Notes: generated from the letters alone by a model not told the origin. DNA of 27,962 bases from an uncultured Phycisphaerales bacterium (GCA_937927975.1 CALEZT010000083.1:1-27962), one strand, 5' to 3'. Positions 1 through 8,600 are shown, counted from the stretch's first letter. Numbers and translations are program-made.

Positions 1-78
1 CTCCAGTACGCACCGCAGAGACATATGTTCCATTATTTCTGGCGGATACCACTAGGACTGTTGATTGGACCGCAGTGA
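1..78 (+). other. Possible 3' end of an upstream gene
   Basis: Frame 1 is open from the window edge to a TGA at 76-78, giving a 25-residue tail rich in aromatic and hydrophobic residues. It stops 13 bases before a strong hairpin, as a gene end would. A second frame (from base 3) is also open to about base 125, so the assignment is uncertain. I recognise no family. From 79 to 205 there is only the hairpin and the leader of the next gene. Confidence 0.2.
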
Positions 79-91
79 CGACACCAACTTG

Positions 92-121
92 GTGCGGAGC
101 GCCGTGTCTGGCGCTCCGCAC
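92..121 (+). terminator. Strong hairpin, terminator-like
   Basis: GTGCGGAGCGCC (92-103) and GGCGCTCCGCAC (110-121) form a perfect 12-bp stem with a 6-base loop, followed by only a weak T stretch (TTGAGT). It probably separates an upstream transcript from the gene at 206. The poor T-tract means intrinsic termination is not certain. Confidence 0.5.
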
Positions 122-205
122 TTGAGTGCAGGTCCTTGCGCAGCAGCCACTCTGGGAGGCGGTCCTCACCGACCGAGAAGATGGCTAGGGTGAGAGGAGA
201 AGAAG

Positions 206-2293
206 ATGTATATGGCGCCTTCGGCTATTCTGATTGCGGTCGGTCTCGTACAGACATTCGGTATCGCGAGTCTTATAGGTCCCGGCGAGCTGTTGGACTG
301 CTACTCAGCCAACGCGGACGGGGCCATTTCGTGGCGACTCTCCTGCAATAGTACCCAGGACTTCCACATGGGCGACGATCCGAGCAGAATCTACTTGAGC
401 TATCGAGACTCTGATGTCTATTCGGATGGACAACGTGTGGCCTGGTGTTGCCGACGATGGGGAGGTCTTGTGGGGACAGCGAAGTATGTTCCCGAGGAAA
501 GGGCAACCTATCACAGTTTCACTTGGGATGGGCAAACATTCAGTAACTACCGAGCAATTACGAAGAACGGAAAAGGGGTCATCACTCTCGATCCAAACCC
601 AAATCCACGCGAAGTGAACTCCCTGCGGTGTCTGAATGTGATGGCTCCCTTGTTGGGCTGCTATCCGAATGCCTATACACGGGTCGATCACATTCTACGC
701 GATGCGCGGCACATCTCATTGCGTGAGAAGATGGAGCCGATCAATGGCGTGGATTGCTTCGTGGTCAAGGCGAAGACGAAGTACGGCGATTATGCGGTCT
801 GGATCGACCCGCAGCATGGATACAATATTGCCAGGGCGGAGATTCATATCAAGCAGAAGGAGAAGCATTCGTTTCTCGACAACCGCACACCCGGTGATTG
901 GTCCTTTGGGATCGAGATTTCACGTTTCCAGAACTTCGATGGCATCTGGATGGCAGTACAGGGAGCGTTCGACGAGTCCTTTGATCTGCCTCAAGGGGGC
1001 ACGTCCGCGACGAAGTCTCGTGTCGAAGTAACGGATTTGTTCCTGGCCCCGGATCACGAATCGTTGGGCTCGTCTTCCCGCAACGACGTGGTTGACGGGA
1101 CATGGGGCTGGGTTACACCATACCACCACATCAAACGTATCTGGCAGCAAGGGGTGTTTGTGCCCATGTTCGATCACGACACCGTCGGACAGATCGACAC
1201 GGTGATAACAACGATGTTGACAGAACGACAGGGGAAGTCGGTCTTGAATGTCCAAGAGAATACGGAGACGAGGAAACGCAGGGCGTCATATCCTCACTGC
1301 GGTCTCTATTGCGTCTATTCGATGATCGGTCTGCTTGGACATCAGGCGGGTTTCCAGGATCTATTGAAACCGGAGTATCTTGGCGATCGCGAAGGCAGTT
1401 CCCTTTCGGAACTGCGTAGCGCGGCCCGCGCTTTCGGTCTCAATGCGGAGCCTATCGGAAGATTAAGCACATCGGGGTTGATCCATTGCCCCTATCCAGG
1501 GATCCTCCACGTTCGATCACATCCGGAATCACCCAAGTACGACCACTATGAGTTGTTCCTGGGGGTTGAGAACGGCAGGGCTAAGCTGTTCAATCCCCCC
1601 CAAGCGCCGCGACTGGTATCGTTCGCAGATCTCGCGACACGGTGGGACGGCAAGGCGCTGTTCATCTCCGATGGGCCGATTGAGGCCGATCTCATCATTG
1701 CTCCCGACCGGCAGTTGCTCGTACGTTACAGCATGATCGGCTCGCTGGTGATTCTGGCAGCGTACCTCGTCAGACGGGTCTGGTTATCGCTGGTGCCGGC
1801 GATCACCCGCCGCTGGACTTTCGGTCTGACAGTGGGACAGGCAGCGGCAGTGGGATTGGCGGCGCTGCTGTGCGGCGGTGCCTATCACTTCTTTTGCGAC
1901 GAAGGACTGCTGGCCAACGCTGTGGCAACCCAGGCGCTTCAAAGAGGCTGTGCAGCAAATTTCATCCCCAAGGTGGCGGCGAAGAAAGTCGAGAGTCTTC
2001 TCGGCACCGATACCATCTTCATCGATGCCAGGTTGACGCCTGACTATGAGCGTGGCCATTTGAACGGTGCGATCAGTCTGCCCGTGGATGCCAATGAGAC
2101 GACGTGGAAGAACAGGACAAGGACCATCCCCAAGGGCAAGCCCGTCATGGTCTATTGCCAGAGCGACCGGTGCAAGTTCGCCGAGCGGGTCAGTGTGAGA
2201 CTCATTGAGGACGGCTTCTCCGGCATCTCGATCTATCGCGGTGGCTGGAGTGATTGGACTACGAAAGAGAAGAACGCGGGAGGTTCACGATGA
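206..2293 (+). CDS. Membrane protein: LolA-like region, C39-like peptidase fold, two TM helices, C-terminal rhodanese
   Basis: 695 residues. The ATG at 206 follows a purine-rich GGAGA at about 6 bases; ATG 212 is an alternative. Residues 1-27 are a hydrophobic signal or anchor. Residues 160-290 ('GVDCFVVKAKTKYGDYAVWI') resemble LolA-like outer-membrane lipoprotein-sorting domains of planctomycetes. Residues 360-490 look like a C39-type papain fold: C365 in HCGLYC (the family usually has DCGxxC) and H447 in YDHYELFLGV, with N463-P464 where many members have Asp-Pro. Two membrane helices lie at about 507-527 and 539-562. Residues 590-690 are a rhodanese domain with 'TIFIDAR' and a catalytic loop beginning at C651 (YCQSDRC). 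The gene overlaps the MauE-like gene by ATGA, so the two are translationally coupled. Thiol/sulfur handling or proteolysis at the membrane is inferred; the substrate is unknown. Confidence 0.75.
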   Translation: MYMAPSAILIAVGLVQTFGIASLIGPGELLDCYSANADGAISWRLSCNSTQDFHMGDDPSRIYLSYRDSDVYSDGQRVAWCCRRWGGLVGTAKYVPEERATYHSFTWDGQTFSNYRAITKNGKGVITLDPNPNPREVNSLRCLNVMAPLLGCYPNAYTRVDHILRDARHISLREKMEPINGVDCFVVKAKTKYGDYAVWIDPQHGYNIARAEIHIKQKEKHSFLDNRTPGDWSFGIEISRFQNFDGIWMAVQGAFDESFDLPQGGTSATKSRVEVTDLFLAPDHESLGSSSRNDVVDGTWGWVTPYHHIKRIWQQGVFVPMFDHDTVGQIDTVITTMLTERQGKSVLNVQENTETRKRRASYPHCGLYCVYSMIGLLGHQAGFQDLLKPEYLGDREGSSLSELRSAARAFGLNAEPIGRLSTSGLIHCPYPGILHVRSHPESPKYDHYELFLGVENGRAKLFNPPQAPRLVSFADLATRWDGKALFISDGPIEADLIIAPDRQLLVRYSMIGSLVILAAYLVRRVWLSLVPAITRRWTFGLTVGQAAAVGLAALLCGGAYHFFCDEGLLANAVATQALQRGCAANFIPKVAAKKVESLLGTDTIFIDARLTPDYERGHLNGAISLPVDANETTWKNRTRTIPKGKPVMVYCQSDRCKFAERVSVRLIEDGFSGISIYRGGWSDWTTKEKNAGGSR

Positions 2294-2904
2294 GGCTGAG
2301 ACGGTTGCTGAAAAGTGGCACGGGCGACTCGCCCGTGATTCATGGGCAAGATGCCCATGCTGCGATGAGACGACCGTTGCCGAGCAGGGAGTCGATCTTG
2401 TCGGCGTTCGTGCTGGTGGTGCGGCTGGGGCTGGGGTTCATGTTCATCGTGAGCAGCATGCCGAAGATCCTCCAGCCGTACGTGTTCCTCGGCAGTGTGT
2501 ACGGCTATGAGTTGGTCGGGCCGAAGCTCGGTGTGCTCGTGGCGATGGTGCTGCCGTGGGTGGAGCTTCTTGCCGGCGTGTGCCTGGTTGGCGGGGTATT
2601 CGTGGGCGGGGCGCTGCTGGCAAGCATAGGCATGGCAGCGATGTTCACGTTCGTGCTGGGCTATGCCCTGTGGAATCATCTGGACATCAGTTGCGGCTGT
2701 TTCAGCAGTTCGGCGGCGGGGAAGATCAGCTACATGACCTTGATCCGGGCCATCGTGATCATGGTCGTAAGCGCGATGGCCTACATCGGGGTGATTCTCT
2801 TGCAGCCCAGGCAATGGGCACCGAGGGCAAAGCCTGAACTAGGCTCCGAAGACGCGACTGAAGTTGGGCCGACCGGTGGGAGACTGGCGGCAGCGTCAGA
2901 GTGA
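2290..2904 (+). CDS. MauE/DoxX-family redox-associated membrane protein
   Basis: 204 residues from an ATG that overlaps the previous stop (ATGA), with GGGAGG 7 bases upstream; an in-frame ATG at 2254 is less likely. About four membrane helices (roughly 36-58, 78-104, 106-128, 149-171) and a Cys-Gly-Cys-Phe motif at 135-138 fit the MauE family. In methylamine utilisation these proteins work with thiol-disulfide partners in maturing periplasmic proteins. Coupling to a rhodanese/C39 protein suggests a redox or sulfur role, by inference. Residues about 10-23 (GTGDSPVIHGQDAH) are encoded by two dispersed palindromes, so the N-terminus looks extended by a repeat insertion. The C-terminal 35 residues are hydrophilic and probably disordered. 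Confidence 0.72.
   Translation: MRLRRLLKSGTGDSPVIHGQDAHAAMRRPLPSRESILSAFVLVVRLGLGFMFIVSSMPKILQPYVFLGSVYGYELVGPKLGVLVAMVLPWVELLAGVCLVGGVFVGGALLASIGMAAMFTFVLGYALWNHLDISCGCFSSSAAGKISYMTLIRAIVIMVVSAMAYIGVILLQPRQWAPRAKPELGSEDATEVGPTGGRLAAASE
2319..2359 (+). repeat. Two tandem palindromes (REP-like) inside the mauE-like gene
   Basis: Palindrome 1 is CACGGGCGACTCGCCCGTG (2319-2337), perfect except its central base. Palindrome 2 is CATGGGCAAGATGCCCATG (2341-2359), with an 8-bp stem and 3-base loop. They are 3 bases apart. From memory, the encoded pattern (GTGDSPVxHGQDAHA, or MGILPMNHGRVARAT on the other strand) recurs in planctomycete and verrucomicrobial proteomes as a repeat artefact. Here it is read in frame near the start of a real gene. 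Confidence 0.7.
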
Positions 2905-3022
2905 CCCTTCAAGGCCAGGCGGACTTGAGGACAACCAAAGGCCTCCGGTCCTTTTTCCGGCGTGTGAGAATTGATTTGTGCCCAGAGCAGCGGTTTCGGT
3001 CGGGTGTTCCTGGTGCGGCGGG

Positions 3023-5143
3023 TCAGGGCCAGGCGGATTTGATGTGGTGGATTTCGAGGGTTTCGAGCTTTGCCGGGCCGCCCTCGACGAGGACTCGCGT
3101 CGATTTGTTGTTCGCCGGCGGGATGACGCCCATCGGCATGTAGATCTCGCCTTCGTTGGCGAAGATCTCGATCGACGTGCGGTCCACGAGCAATTCGAGC
3201 CTTATCGTCCCGTCGATCGGCGAGAGCGGGGCCGACTTGTCCAGGCAGGTCAGCCTCCGCGCCGTCGGGTCGTACGCCACCTCGATCCCGCGGACCACGA
3301 ACCCGCACTTCGTCGCACCGGCCGGCCGGAGCGTCGCCTTCACGTGCAGCAGCTCGCCCTCGATCGACCCGACCGGGTCGGTGCCCGGCGAGACCTCGAT
3401 CTGTCGGTACGTGCGACCCTGGCCCCAGAGCCGCTCGATCTCCCGAACCGGCCTGGCGAACATCCGCACGCCCTGCCCCGCCGGCCGCAGCGTCAACTCC
3501 ACAGGGAACAGCATCATCTGGTTGAACGGCATCCCCGGCATCTCGACCCGTCCCCAGGCGATCTGGACCCGCCGGCCATCCTCGGGCGGCACGTCGCTGT
3601 AGGTCTGCGACGCGTAGAAGCAGTTGCCATAGCTGAACCGCTGCTTGGCAGCCCCGCTCCCCCCTTCCGGCGTGAACACCCGCCCGTCGAACGCCCCCAC
3701 CAGGTAGTCCCCGTCGGCGCCGTACAGCACCCACCGCCGCTCGCTGGTCCCCTCGACCGGCAACTCGAAGATCTCCGGGCACTCGTAGAACCCCTCGATC
3801 TTGCTGGCGAACTCCCACGCCTTGAGATCCCGCGACGTGTAGAACGCGATCGACCGCTTGCCCCCTTCCTCGTCGTACAGCGCCATCACCCAGTGCCGAC
3901 CGGGACCGTACCAGATCACCTTCGGATCGCGCCCCGCGTGGCGCACCACCGGATTGTCCTCGAACTCCGCGAAGGTCAGGCCGCCATCGTTGCTGTAGAC
4001 GATGCACTCGCCGCGACCGGTGCTCGTGTACGCGACGACGATCGGGGGCTCGCCCCCCTGCCCGAATCCGCTGGTGTCGTTGACGTCCACCACCGCGCTG
4101 CCCGAAAAGACCCAGTCGCCAAACCGCTGGGGATAGATCGCGATCGGCAGCTCCCGCCAATGCACGAGGTCCTCGCTGACCGCGTGGCCCCAGTGCATAT
4201 TGCCCCACTGCACGCCGTAGGGATTGTGCTGGTAGTACAGGTGCCAGAGCCCCTTGTGGAAAACCAGGCCGTTGGAGTCGTTGTTCCAGCCCCGCCGGGA
4301 CGAGAAGTGAAATTGCGGCCGCAGCGGCTCGCGATAGAGGCTCTCCGATCCGATGATCCCGTCCGCCTGCTGCACCTGATCGAGTCCGTACGATCCCGGC
4401 CCCAGCCCCTCGACCTCGACGACCGCCTTCTTGCCCGCGAACGGCGCCAGGTCCAGGAACACCCAGAAGTCGGGCGTTCGCTCGGCCAGCTCGATCTCGA
4501 ACTCGCGAACGACCTTGTCATCAACGACCACCCGCATCCGGCGTTTCGGGGCGCCGTTCTTGACCGGCAGATTCAGGTACCGCTTCTCGACCGCGAACTC
4601 CTTGCGCTTGGGCCCGCCGGTCTTCTGGTCGCTCATCACGAAGTGATCCGCGGTGATGTGTCCCCAGGGCCCTCTGAGCTGGTCCACGATCTGGATCCTG
4701 GCGAACTTGCCGATCATGTCGGACACGTCCCAGGCGTGCCAGACGAGCGTCTCGGACCCGCCGGGCCGGCTGTTCTGCCCTGTGACCGTCCGGACGATCC
4801 GCTTGTCCACGATCAGATTGACGCAGGTCCGGCCGGCGAAGGCCCCGCCGCCGACGTAGAACGTGATGAACTTCCGTTCGATCTTGAACTCGGGCGATGT
4901 GAGCGTCCCGATGGAGCCGTCCCCTTGGTGATAGCTGTTGGCCAGCCGCCGGCCGAGATAGCCGCTCACGTGCATCTGGTTCGGCAAAGTCCCCTTGGCC
5001 GGTCCCGGCCCGAACGCGGTCCCGGTGACCTCCCACTGCCCCCAGTCCTCGGACTCGAAATCGGCGATGACGATGTCCTGCGAGGCGCCCCCTGCCGTCG
5101 AGAGCCCCAGAACCATCACGAGAATGAAAGCGACTGTCTTCAT
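3023..5143 (-). CDS. Secreted GH32 fructan hydrolase (levanase/fructanase type)
   Basis: 706 residues from the ATG at 5143, chosen because it begins a signal peptide (MKTVAFILVMVLGLSTAGGA) and has AGGGG about 8 bases upstream; the frame is open 61 codons further without coding character. Residues 23-260 form an N-terminal beta-rich region like the domain often preceding GH32 in planctomycete and Bacteroidetes levanases. The GH32 propeller follows with all three acidic motifs: nucleophile D289 in WNNDSNG, transition-state D406 in RDP, and acid/base E454 in the EC motif. A GH32 C-terminal beta-sandwich covers about 560-706. It should cleave beta-fructosyl linkages (levan, inulin or sucrose) outside the cytoplasm; the exact substrate cannot be read. 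It stands alone, without a fructose transporter nearby. Confidence 0.93.
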   Translation of the reverse strand: MKTVAFILVMVLGLSTAGGASQDIVIADFESEDWGQWEVTGTAFGPGPAKGTLPNQMHVSGYLGRRLANSYHQGDGSIGTLTSPEFKIERKFITFYVGGGAFAGRTCVNLIVDKRIVRTVTGQNSRPGGSETLVWHAWDVSDMIGKFARIQIVDQLRGPWGHITADHFVMSDQKTGGPKRKEFAVEKRYLNLPVKNGAPKRRMRVVVDDKVVREFEIELAERTPDFWVFLDLAPFAGKKAVVEVEGLGPGSYGLDQVQQADGIIGSESLYREPLRPQFHFSSRRGWNNDSNGLVFHKGLWHLYYQHNPYGVQWGNMHWGHAVSEDLVHWRELPIAIYPQRFGDWVFSGSAVVDVNDTSGFGQGGEPPIVVAYTSTGRGECIVYSNDGGLTFAEFEDNPVVRHAGRDPKVIWYGPGRHWVMALYDEEGGKRSIAFYTSRDLKAWEFASKIEGFYECPEIFELPVEGTSERRWVLYGADGDYLVGAFDGRVFTPEGGSGAAKQRFSYGNCFYASQTYSDVPPEDGRRVQIAWGRVEMPGMPFNQMMLFPVELTLRPAGQGVRMFARPVREIERLWGQGRTYRQIEVSPGTDPVGSIEGELLHVKATLRPAGATKCGFVVRGIEVAYDPTARRLTCLDKSAPLSPIDGTIRLELLVDRTSIEIFANEGEIYMPMGVIPPANNKSTRVLVEGGPAKLETLEIHHIKSAWP

Positions 5144-5195
5144 AATCGACCCCTTCTGCGCCGGCGCCTCGCCGGAAGATAGAACCACAGGCGGC

Positions 5196-5224
5196 ATTAT
5201 CCGCTCTCCAGCGATTCCAGGCAA
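5196..5224 (-). promoter_or_regulatory. Possible promoter of the GH32 gene
   Basis: On the minus strand TTGCCT (5219-5224) and GATAAT (5196-5201) are separated by 17 bases, about 50 bases before the chosen start codon. The match is moderate. It supports the start at 5143, because the far-upstream in-frame start would lie before this promoter. Confidence 0.4.
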
Positions 5225-5359
5225 GCGAAGAAACCGCACGGAATGCCCGCCATCGGGACGACGCCTCACTCGGAATATCACGAGGCAAACGCGGAATTCC
5301 CCGCCACCGGCTCGAAAATGGCGCATGATTTACCTGGGGGAGAGGACGGAGGTGGAGTG

Positions 5360-5755
5360 ATGAGCCAAGTGACCAGGAGCGATATGGAGCCGTTGTGCGC
5401 CGCGGCGTTCGGACTGCCGGTGGCGAAGTCCAACACGCCGGATTCGCGGACGTTGAGGAACCGGTGGCTGGTGGACACCGTGCTGCCGGGCCTGGCCCTG
5501 CTGTCGATGTCCGTGCTGACCGTCACGATGATCGTACTGGTCGTGACCACGGTCGCCCAAGGCGGGTGGCTGGCACCGGGGACCTACGTGAACGTCGATC
5601 CCTGGGTCAGCGTGGCCCCAGGGCCCGCGAATCTGGGCCGAGACGACATCCTGTATCCGGACATCGTGACGGGCCCGCTGCAGAGCGATCCGTCGTTCGA
5701 CCCGCTAGTCCGGTCGGCGGAGGCAGGGCACCTCGCGGCGTATCTGTCGGAGTAG
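5360..5755 (+). CDS. Small single-pass membrane protein, unknown
   Basis: 131 residues from the ATG at 5360, which has GGAGG at 5348-5352; an upstream in-frame ATG at 5243 lacks this. A polar N-terminus of about 40 residues is followed by one hydrophobic helix (about residues 45-70, TVLPGLALLSMSVLTVTMIV) and a polar C-terminal half with a 'DDILYPDIVTGPL' segment. No family is recognised. It is divergent from the GH32 gene and convergent with typA, with no partner gene. Codon use and the strong ribosome site make it likely to be real. Confidence 0.6.
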   Translation: MSQVTRSDMEPLCAAAFGLPVAKSNTPDSRTLRNRWLVDTVLPGLALLSMSVLTVTMIVLVVTTVAQGGWLAPGTYVNVDPWVSVAPGPANLGRDDILYPDIVTGPLQSDPSFDPLVRSAEAGHLAAYLSE

Positions 5756-5838
5756 AGTCCCGCGGACCGATACGGACACGCGCAGAGCGTCGTTCCACTC
5801 GATGAAAGTCTGTGGCAGTCTGCGTCGTCTCGGGTCCG

Positions 5839-7710
5839 CTACCTCATCACGGCGTCGACGCCCAGTCGTGCGGCCCGGCGGCGCTGTCCTTCCTGGAGCA
5901 GACGCTTGCGGAGGCGGATCGAGGTCGGACAGATCTCGACCAGCTCATCGTGCTGCACGTACTCCAGGTGGCCCTCCAGGCTCATGATCCGGGCCGGACG
6001 GATGCGGGCTGCGTCGTCCTTCGCCGACGTCCGCATGTTCGTCAGCGCCTTGGCCTTCGTCGCGTTGACCACGATGTCGTTGTCCTTGCAGTGCTCGCCC
6101 ACGACCTGGCCTTCGTAGACCCGCTCGCCCGGTCGGACGAAGAAGAATCCCCGCTCGTAGAGGGCGTCCAGCGCGTACGCGGTGACGATGCCGGTCTCGC
6201 TGGCGATCATGACGCCTGCCCCGCGGTCGGGGATCGAGCCCCGCATCGGCTCGTACTGCTCGAACGTGTGGTGCATGATCGCCCTGCCCTGCGTGGCGGT
6301 CAGGACCCGTGCGTTCAGGCCGAAGAGCCCGCGCGACGGGATCATGAACTCCATGTGCACGTAGTCGCTGGCGCCGCTCTTGCTGTCCATCTTGAGCATC
6401 TCGCTGCGACGGGTGCCGATCAGGCTCATCACGGCGCTCTGGCAGTCGGCGGGACATTCGATGACCAGCCGCTCGATGGGCTCCTGCTTGACGCCGTCGA
6501 TCACGCGAACGATGACCTGCGGCTTGCCCACGCAGACCTCGTAGCCTTCGCGACGCATGTTCTCCAGGAGAATGCCCAGGTGCATCAGCCCACGGCCCGA
6601 GACGACGAATTCGTCCGCGCTGACGCCGGAATCGACGCGAAGGGCGACATTCGTCTGGAGCTCCTTGTCCAGGCGGTCCCGAATCTGGAGCGATGTGACG
6701 TACTTGCCGTCCTGGCCGGCGAACGGACCGTTGTTGACCTGGAACGTCATGCTCATCGTCGGCTCGTCGATCGCCACGATCGGCAGCGCGCTGGGCTGAT
6801 CGGGGCAGGCGACCGTGTCGCCGATATCCACCGGGTCCAGACCCGCCACGGCGCAGATGTCGCCGGCCTGCACCTCTTCGGCGCGTTTCTTGCCCAGTCG
6901 CTCGAACTCGTACAACTGCACCACCTTCTGCTGCGTGTGGTGTCCCTGCTTGTCGATCACCGTCACCGGCTGGCCCTGCAACATCCGCCCGGCGAAGACC
7001 TTCCCGATCCCCACCCGTCCGACGTAGTCGGAGTACTCCAGCGAAGTGACCAGCATCTGCAGGGGCTTGTCCGGATCGACCTTCGGGGCCGGGATCGAAC
7101 GGATGATCGCATCGTACACCGGCCCGAGATCCTTGTTCGGACGGGACAAATCCGTCGTTGCCCACCCTTCCTTGGCGGACGCGAAAATCACGGGAAAATC
7201 CAGGGCGTCGTCGCTGGCTTCCAACTCCACGAACAGATCGAACACCTCGTTGACCACGTCGTCGGGCCGACAGTCCGGGCGGTCCACCTTGTTGACGACG
7301 AGAATGGGCTTGAGCTTGTGAGCCAAGGCCTTGCCCAGCACGAAACGGGTCTGGGGCATCGGCCCGTCGAAGGCATCGACGACCAGGAGCACGCCGTCGG
7401 TCATCTTGAGCACGCGTTCGACCTCGCCGCCGAAGTCCGCGTGGCCCGGCGTATCGACGATGTTGATCTTGTACTCGCGACCGTCCTTGTCGGTGTACTG
7501 GATCGCGCAGTTCTTGCTCAAGATCGTAATGCCGCGCTCCCGTTCGAGCGGGTTGGAGTCCATGATCAGGCCGTGCTCGCCGCCGGCCAGCTTGTCCAAC
7601 TCCTCGTCGCGGAATGTGCCCGACTGGTAGAGAAGCTGGTCCACCAGCGTCGTCTTGCCATGATCGACATGGGCGATGATCGCCACATTACGAATCGACT
7701 GTGCGTACAT
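5839..7710 (-). CDS. typA: Ribosome-associated GTPase TypA/BipA
   Basis: 623 residues, full length for the family (about 605-615), starting at an ATG with AGGAG 5 bases upstream. All G motifs are present: P-loop AHVDHGKTT (13-21), switch I RGITI (59-63), DTPGH (86-90), NKVD (140-143) and a 'FASAKEG' G5 loop near residue 176. The elongation-factor beta-barrel, EF-G-like domains III and V and the BipA-specific C-terminal domain follow ([17 protein letters not shown], then 'PIRIRKRLLQE'-like end). TypA is a translational GTPase that binds the ribosome and affects large-subunit assembly, stress and cold growth. It is transcribed alone here. A 636-residue open frame on the other strand is a composition shadow. 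Confidence 0.97.
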   Translation of the reverse strand: MYAQSIRNVAIIAHVDHGKTTLVDQLLYQSGTFRDEELDKLAGGEHGLIMDSNPLERERGITILSKNCAIQYTDKDGREYKINIVDTPGHADFGGEVERVLKMTDGVLLVVDAFDGPMPQTRFVLGKALAHKLKPILVVNKVDRPDCRPDDVVNEVFDLFVELEASDDALDFPVIFASAKEGWATTDLSRPNKDLGPVYDAIIRSIPAPKVDPDKPLQMLVTSLEYSDYVGRVGIGKVFAGRMLQGQPVTVIDKQGHHTQQKVVQLYEFERLGKKRAEEVQAGDICAVAGLDPVDIGDTVACPDQPSALPIVAIDEPTMSMTFQVNNGPFAGQDGKYVTSLQIRDRLDKELQTNVALRVDSGVSADEFVVSGRGLMHLGILLENMRREGYEVCVGKPQVIVRVIDGVKQEPIERLVIECPADCQSAVMSLIGTRRSEMLKMDSKSGASDYVHMEFMIPSRGLFGLNARVLTATQGRAIMHHTFEQYEPMRGSIPDRGAGVMIASETGIVTAYALDALYERGFFFVRPGERVYEGQVVGEHCKDNDIVVNATKAKALTNMRTSAKDDAARIRPARIMSLEGHLEYVQHDELVEICPTSIRLRKRLLQEGQRRRAARLGVDAVMR

Positions 7711-7968
7711 GTTTCTCCTTGAGTCTTGTTCAATGGGTCAGCCCGCGTCGGAAGTCTGAAACCTCAGCGGGTCTAAGGTGTATCAGGGGAGCCGTGATAC
7801 CTGCAACCACGCATGCGCTATACTGGATGCGGCGTTGCCCTGTTCACGCGCTATGGGGGGCCTTCTTGTCCCCGGCCGATTCTGAACCCAGTTATCGCAG
7901 ACATTATACACTCCGGCGTCCAGAATGCAAAGCGAATCATTGCGCCAATCCGCGGGAAGGAGCTAGTG

Positions 7969-8050
7969 GACCTTATTGACCTCATTGACGATGCCGCCGC
8001 CTGGTCGCACAGTCAATAAGGTCAATAAGGTCAATAAGGTCAACAAGGTC
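7969..8050. repeat. Inverted and direct 9-bp repeats forming a 21-bp hairpin
   Basis: Four direct units of GTCAATAAG lie at 8012-8047 (the last is GTCAACAAG), ending with GTC. Two inverted units, CTTATTGAC (7972-7980) and CTCATTGAC (7981-7989), lie before them. Bases 7969-7989 pair with 8012-8032 over 21 positions with one G:T wobble, leaving a 22-base loop. The element sits about 40 bases before the blaI promoter. No T-tract follows directly, so it is not an ordinary terminator for either strand. Confidence 0.75.
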
Positions 8051-8088
8051 CCCTCCGATTATTTTTCGCCTTCTCCCCCTTTTCGCCC

Positions 8089-8130
8089 TTGACTTTTACT
8101 ACAGTTGTCGTAAAATATACTACAGTCGTA
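8089..8130 (+). promoter_or_regulatory. blaI promoter with two BlaI-type operators
   Basis: TTGACT (8089-8094) and TAAAAT (8111-8116), 16 bases apart, form a good promoter. Operator 1 is the dyad at 8094-8115 (TTTTACTACA / TGTCGTAAAA) filling the spacer. Operator 2 is TACTACAGTCGTA at 8118-8130, just after the -10. Both carry the TACTACA half-site typical of BlaI/MecI repressors, so the gene is very probably self-repressed. AAAGGAGG (8133-8140) is the ribosome site. Confidence 0.75.
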
Positions 8131-8146
8131 ACAAAGGAGGTCCCGC

Positions 8147-8545
8147 ATGCGATTGACCGACACAGAATGGCAACTGATGAACTGCCTGTGGGAGAAGCAC
8201 CCGGCGACGGCGCGAGGGATCGCCGGGCGGCTGCCCCCGCAGGTCAAATGGGCCTACACCACGATCCGCACGCTTCTGGCCAGGCTTGTGGAGAAAGGCG
8301 CGGTCCGGGAGTACAAGGAAGGCAACACGAGCCTGTACGAGCCGATCCTCACGCGCGAGAACGCCCGGCGAAGCGCGCTGGCGACGCTGGTCAATCAGGC
8401 GTTCGACGGCGCGTACGGCCCGCTGATGCACTTCCTGGTCAACGATCCGAACCTGACGCACGAGCAGCGTCAGGCTCTGGAAGAGGCGCTCAAAGAACAA
8501 CCTGAGAATCGAGGAGGGACGGAAAATGACGGAGACAATCAATGA
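8147..8545 (+). CDS. BlaI/MecI/CopY-family transcriptional repressor
   Basis: 132 residues, with AAAGGAGG 6 bases before the ATG. Residues 1-70 form the winged helix (LTDTEWQLMNCLWEK; TTIRTLLARLVEKG), and 75-120 the dimerisation region. Family members repress operons for beta-lactamase, PBP2a or envelope stress and are inactivated when a membrane M56/BlaR1 peptidase cleaves them. Planctomycetes usually have the M56 gene overlapping next to blaI. Here the stop overlaps an ATG (ATGA, 8542-8545) with GGAG upstream, but that reading frame ends after 8 codons, so the partner is missing. The next genes run on the other strand. Target genes beyond itself are unknown. Confidence 0.92.
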   Translation: MRLTDTEWQLMNCLWEKHPATARGIAGRLPPQVKWAYTTIRTLLARLVEKGAVREYKEGNTSLYEPILTRENARRSALATLVNQAFDGAYGPLMHFLVNDPNLTHEQRQALEEALKEQPENRGGTENDGDNQ

Positions 8546-8600
8546 AACCGCGCGGAACGCTCGCTTGAGAGGGTGCCCAGCGCCCTGCCGATGGCTCGTT

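Noticed and set aside
2978..5182. 734-residue open frame on the plus strand
   Set aside because: It lies antisense to the GH32 gene, whose catalytic motifs are unmistakable. The product is Arg/Pro/Asp-rich with no domain, as expected from high-GC complement reading.
5812..7722. 636-residue open frame on the plus strand
   Set aside because: Antisense to typA with codon-complement composition; no ribosome site or recognisable fold.
7813..8019. 68-residue open frame between typA and blaI
   Set aside because: Its end is encoded by the 9-bp repeat hairpin, and there is no ribosome site or family similarity.
8012..8050. CRISPR-like array
   Set aside because: The units are contiguous 9-mers without spacers, and part of a hairpin.
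8570..8586. AGGGTGC-CCA-GCGCCCT hairpin as terminator for blaI or dctM
   Set aside because: A short stem with one wobble and no T-tract on either strand; too weak to call.
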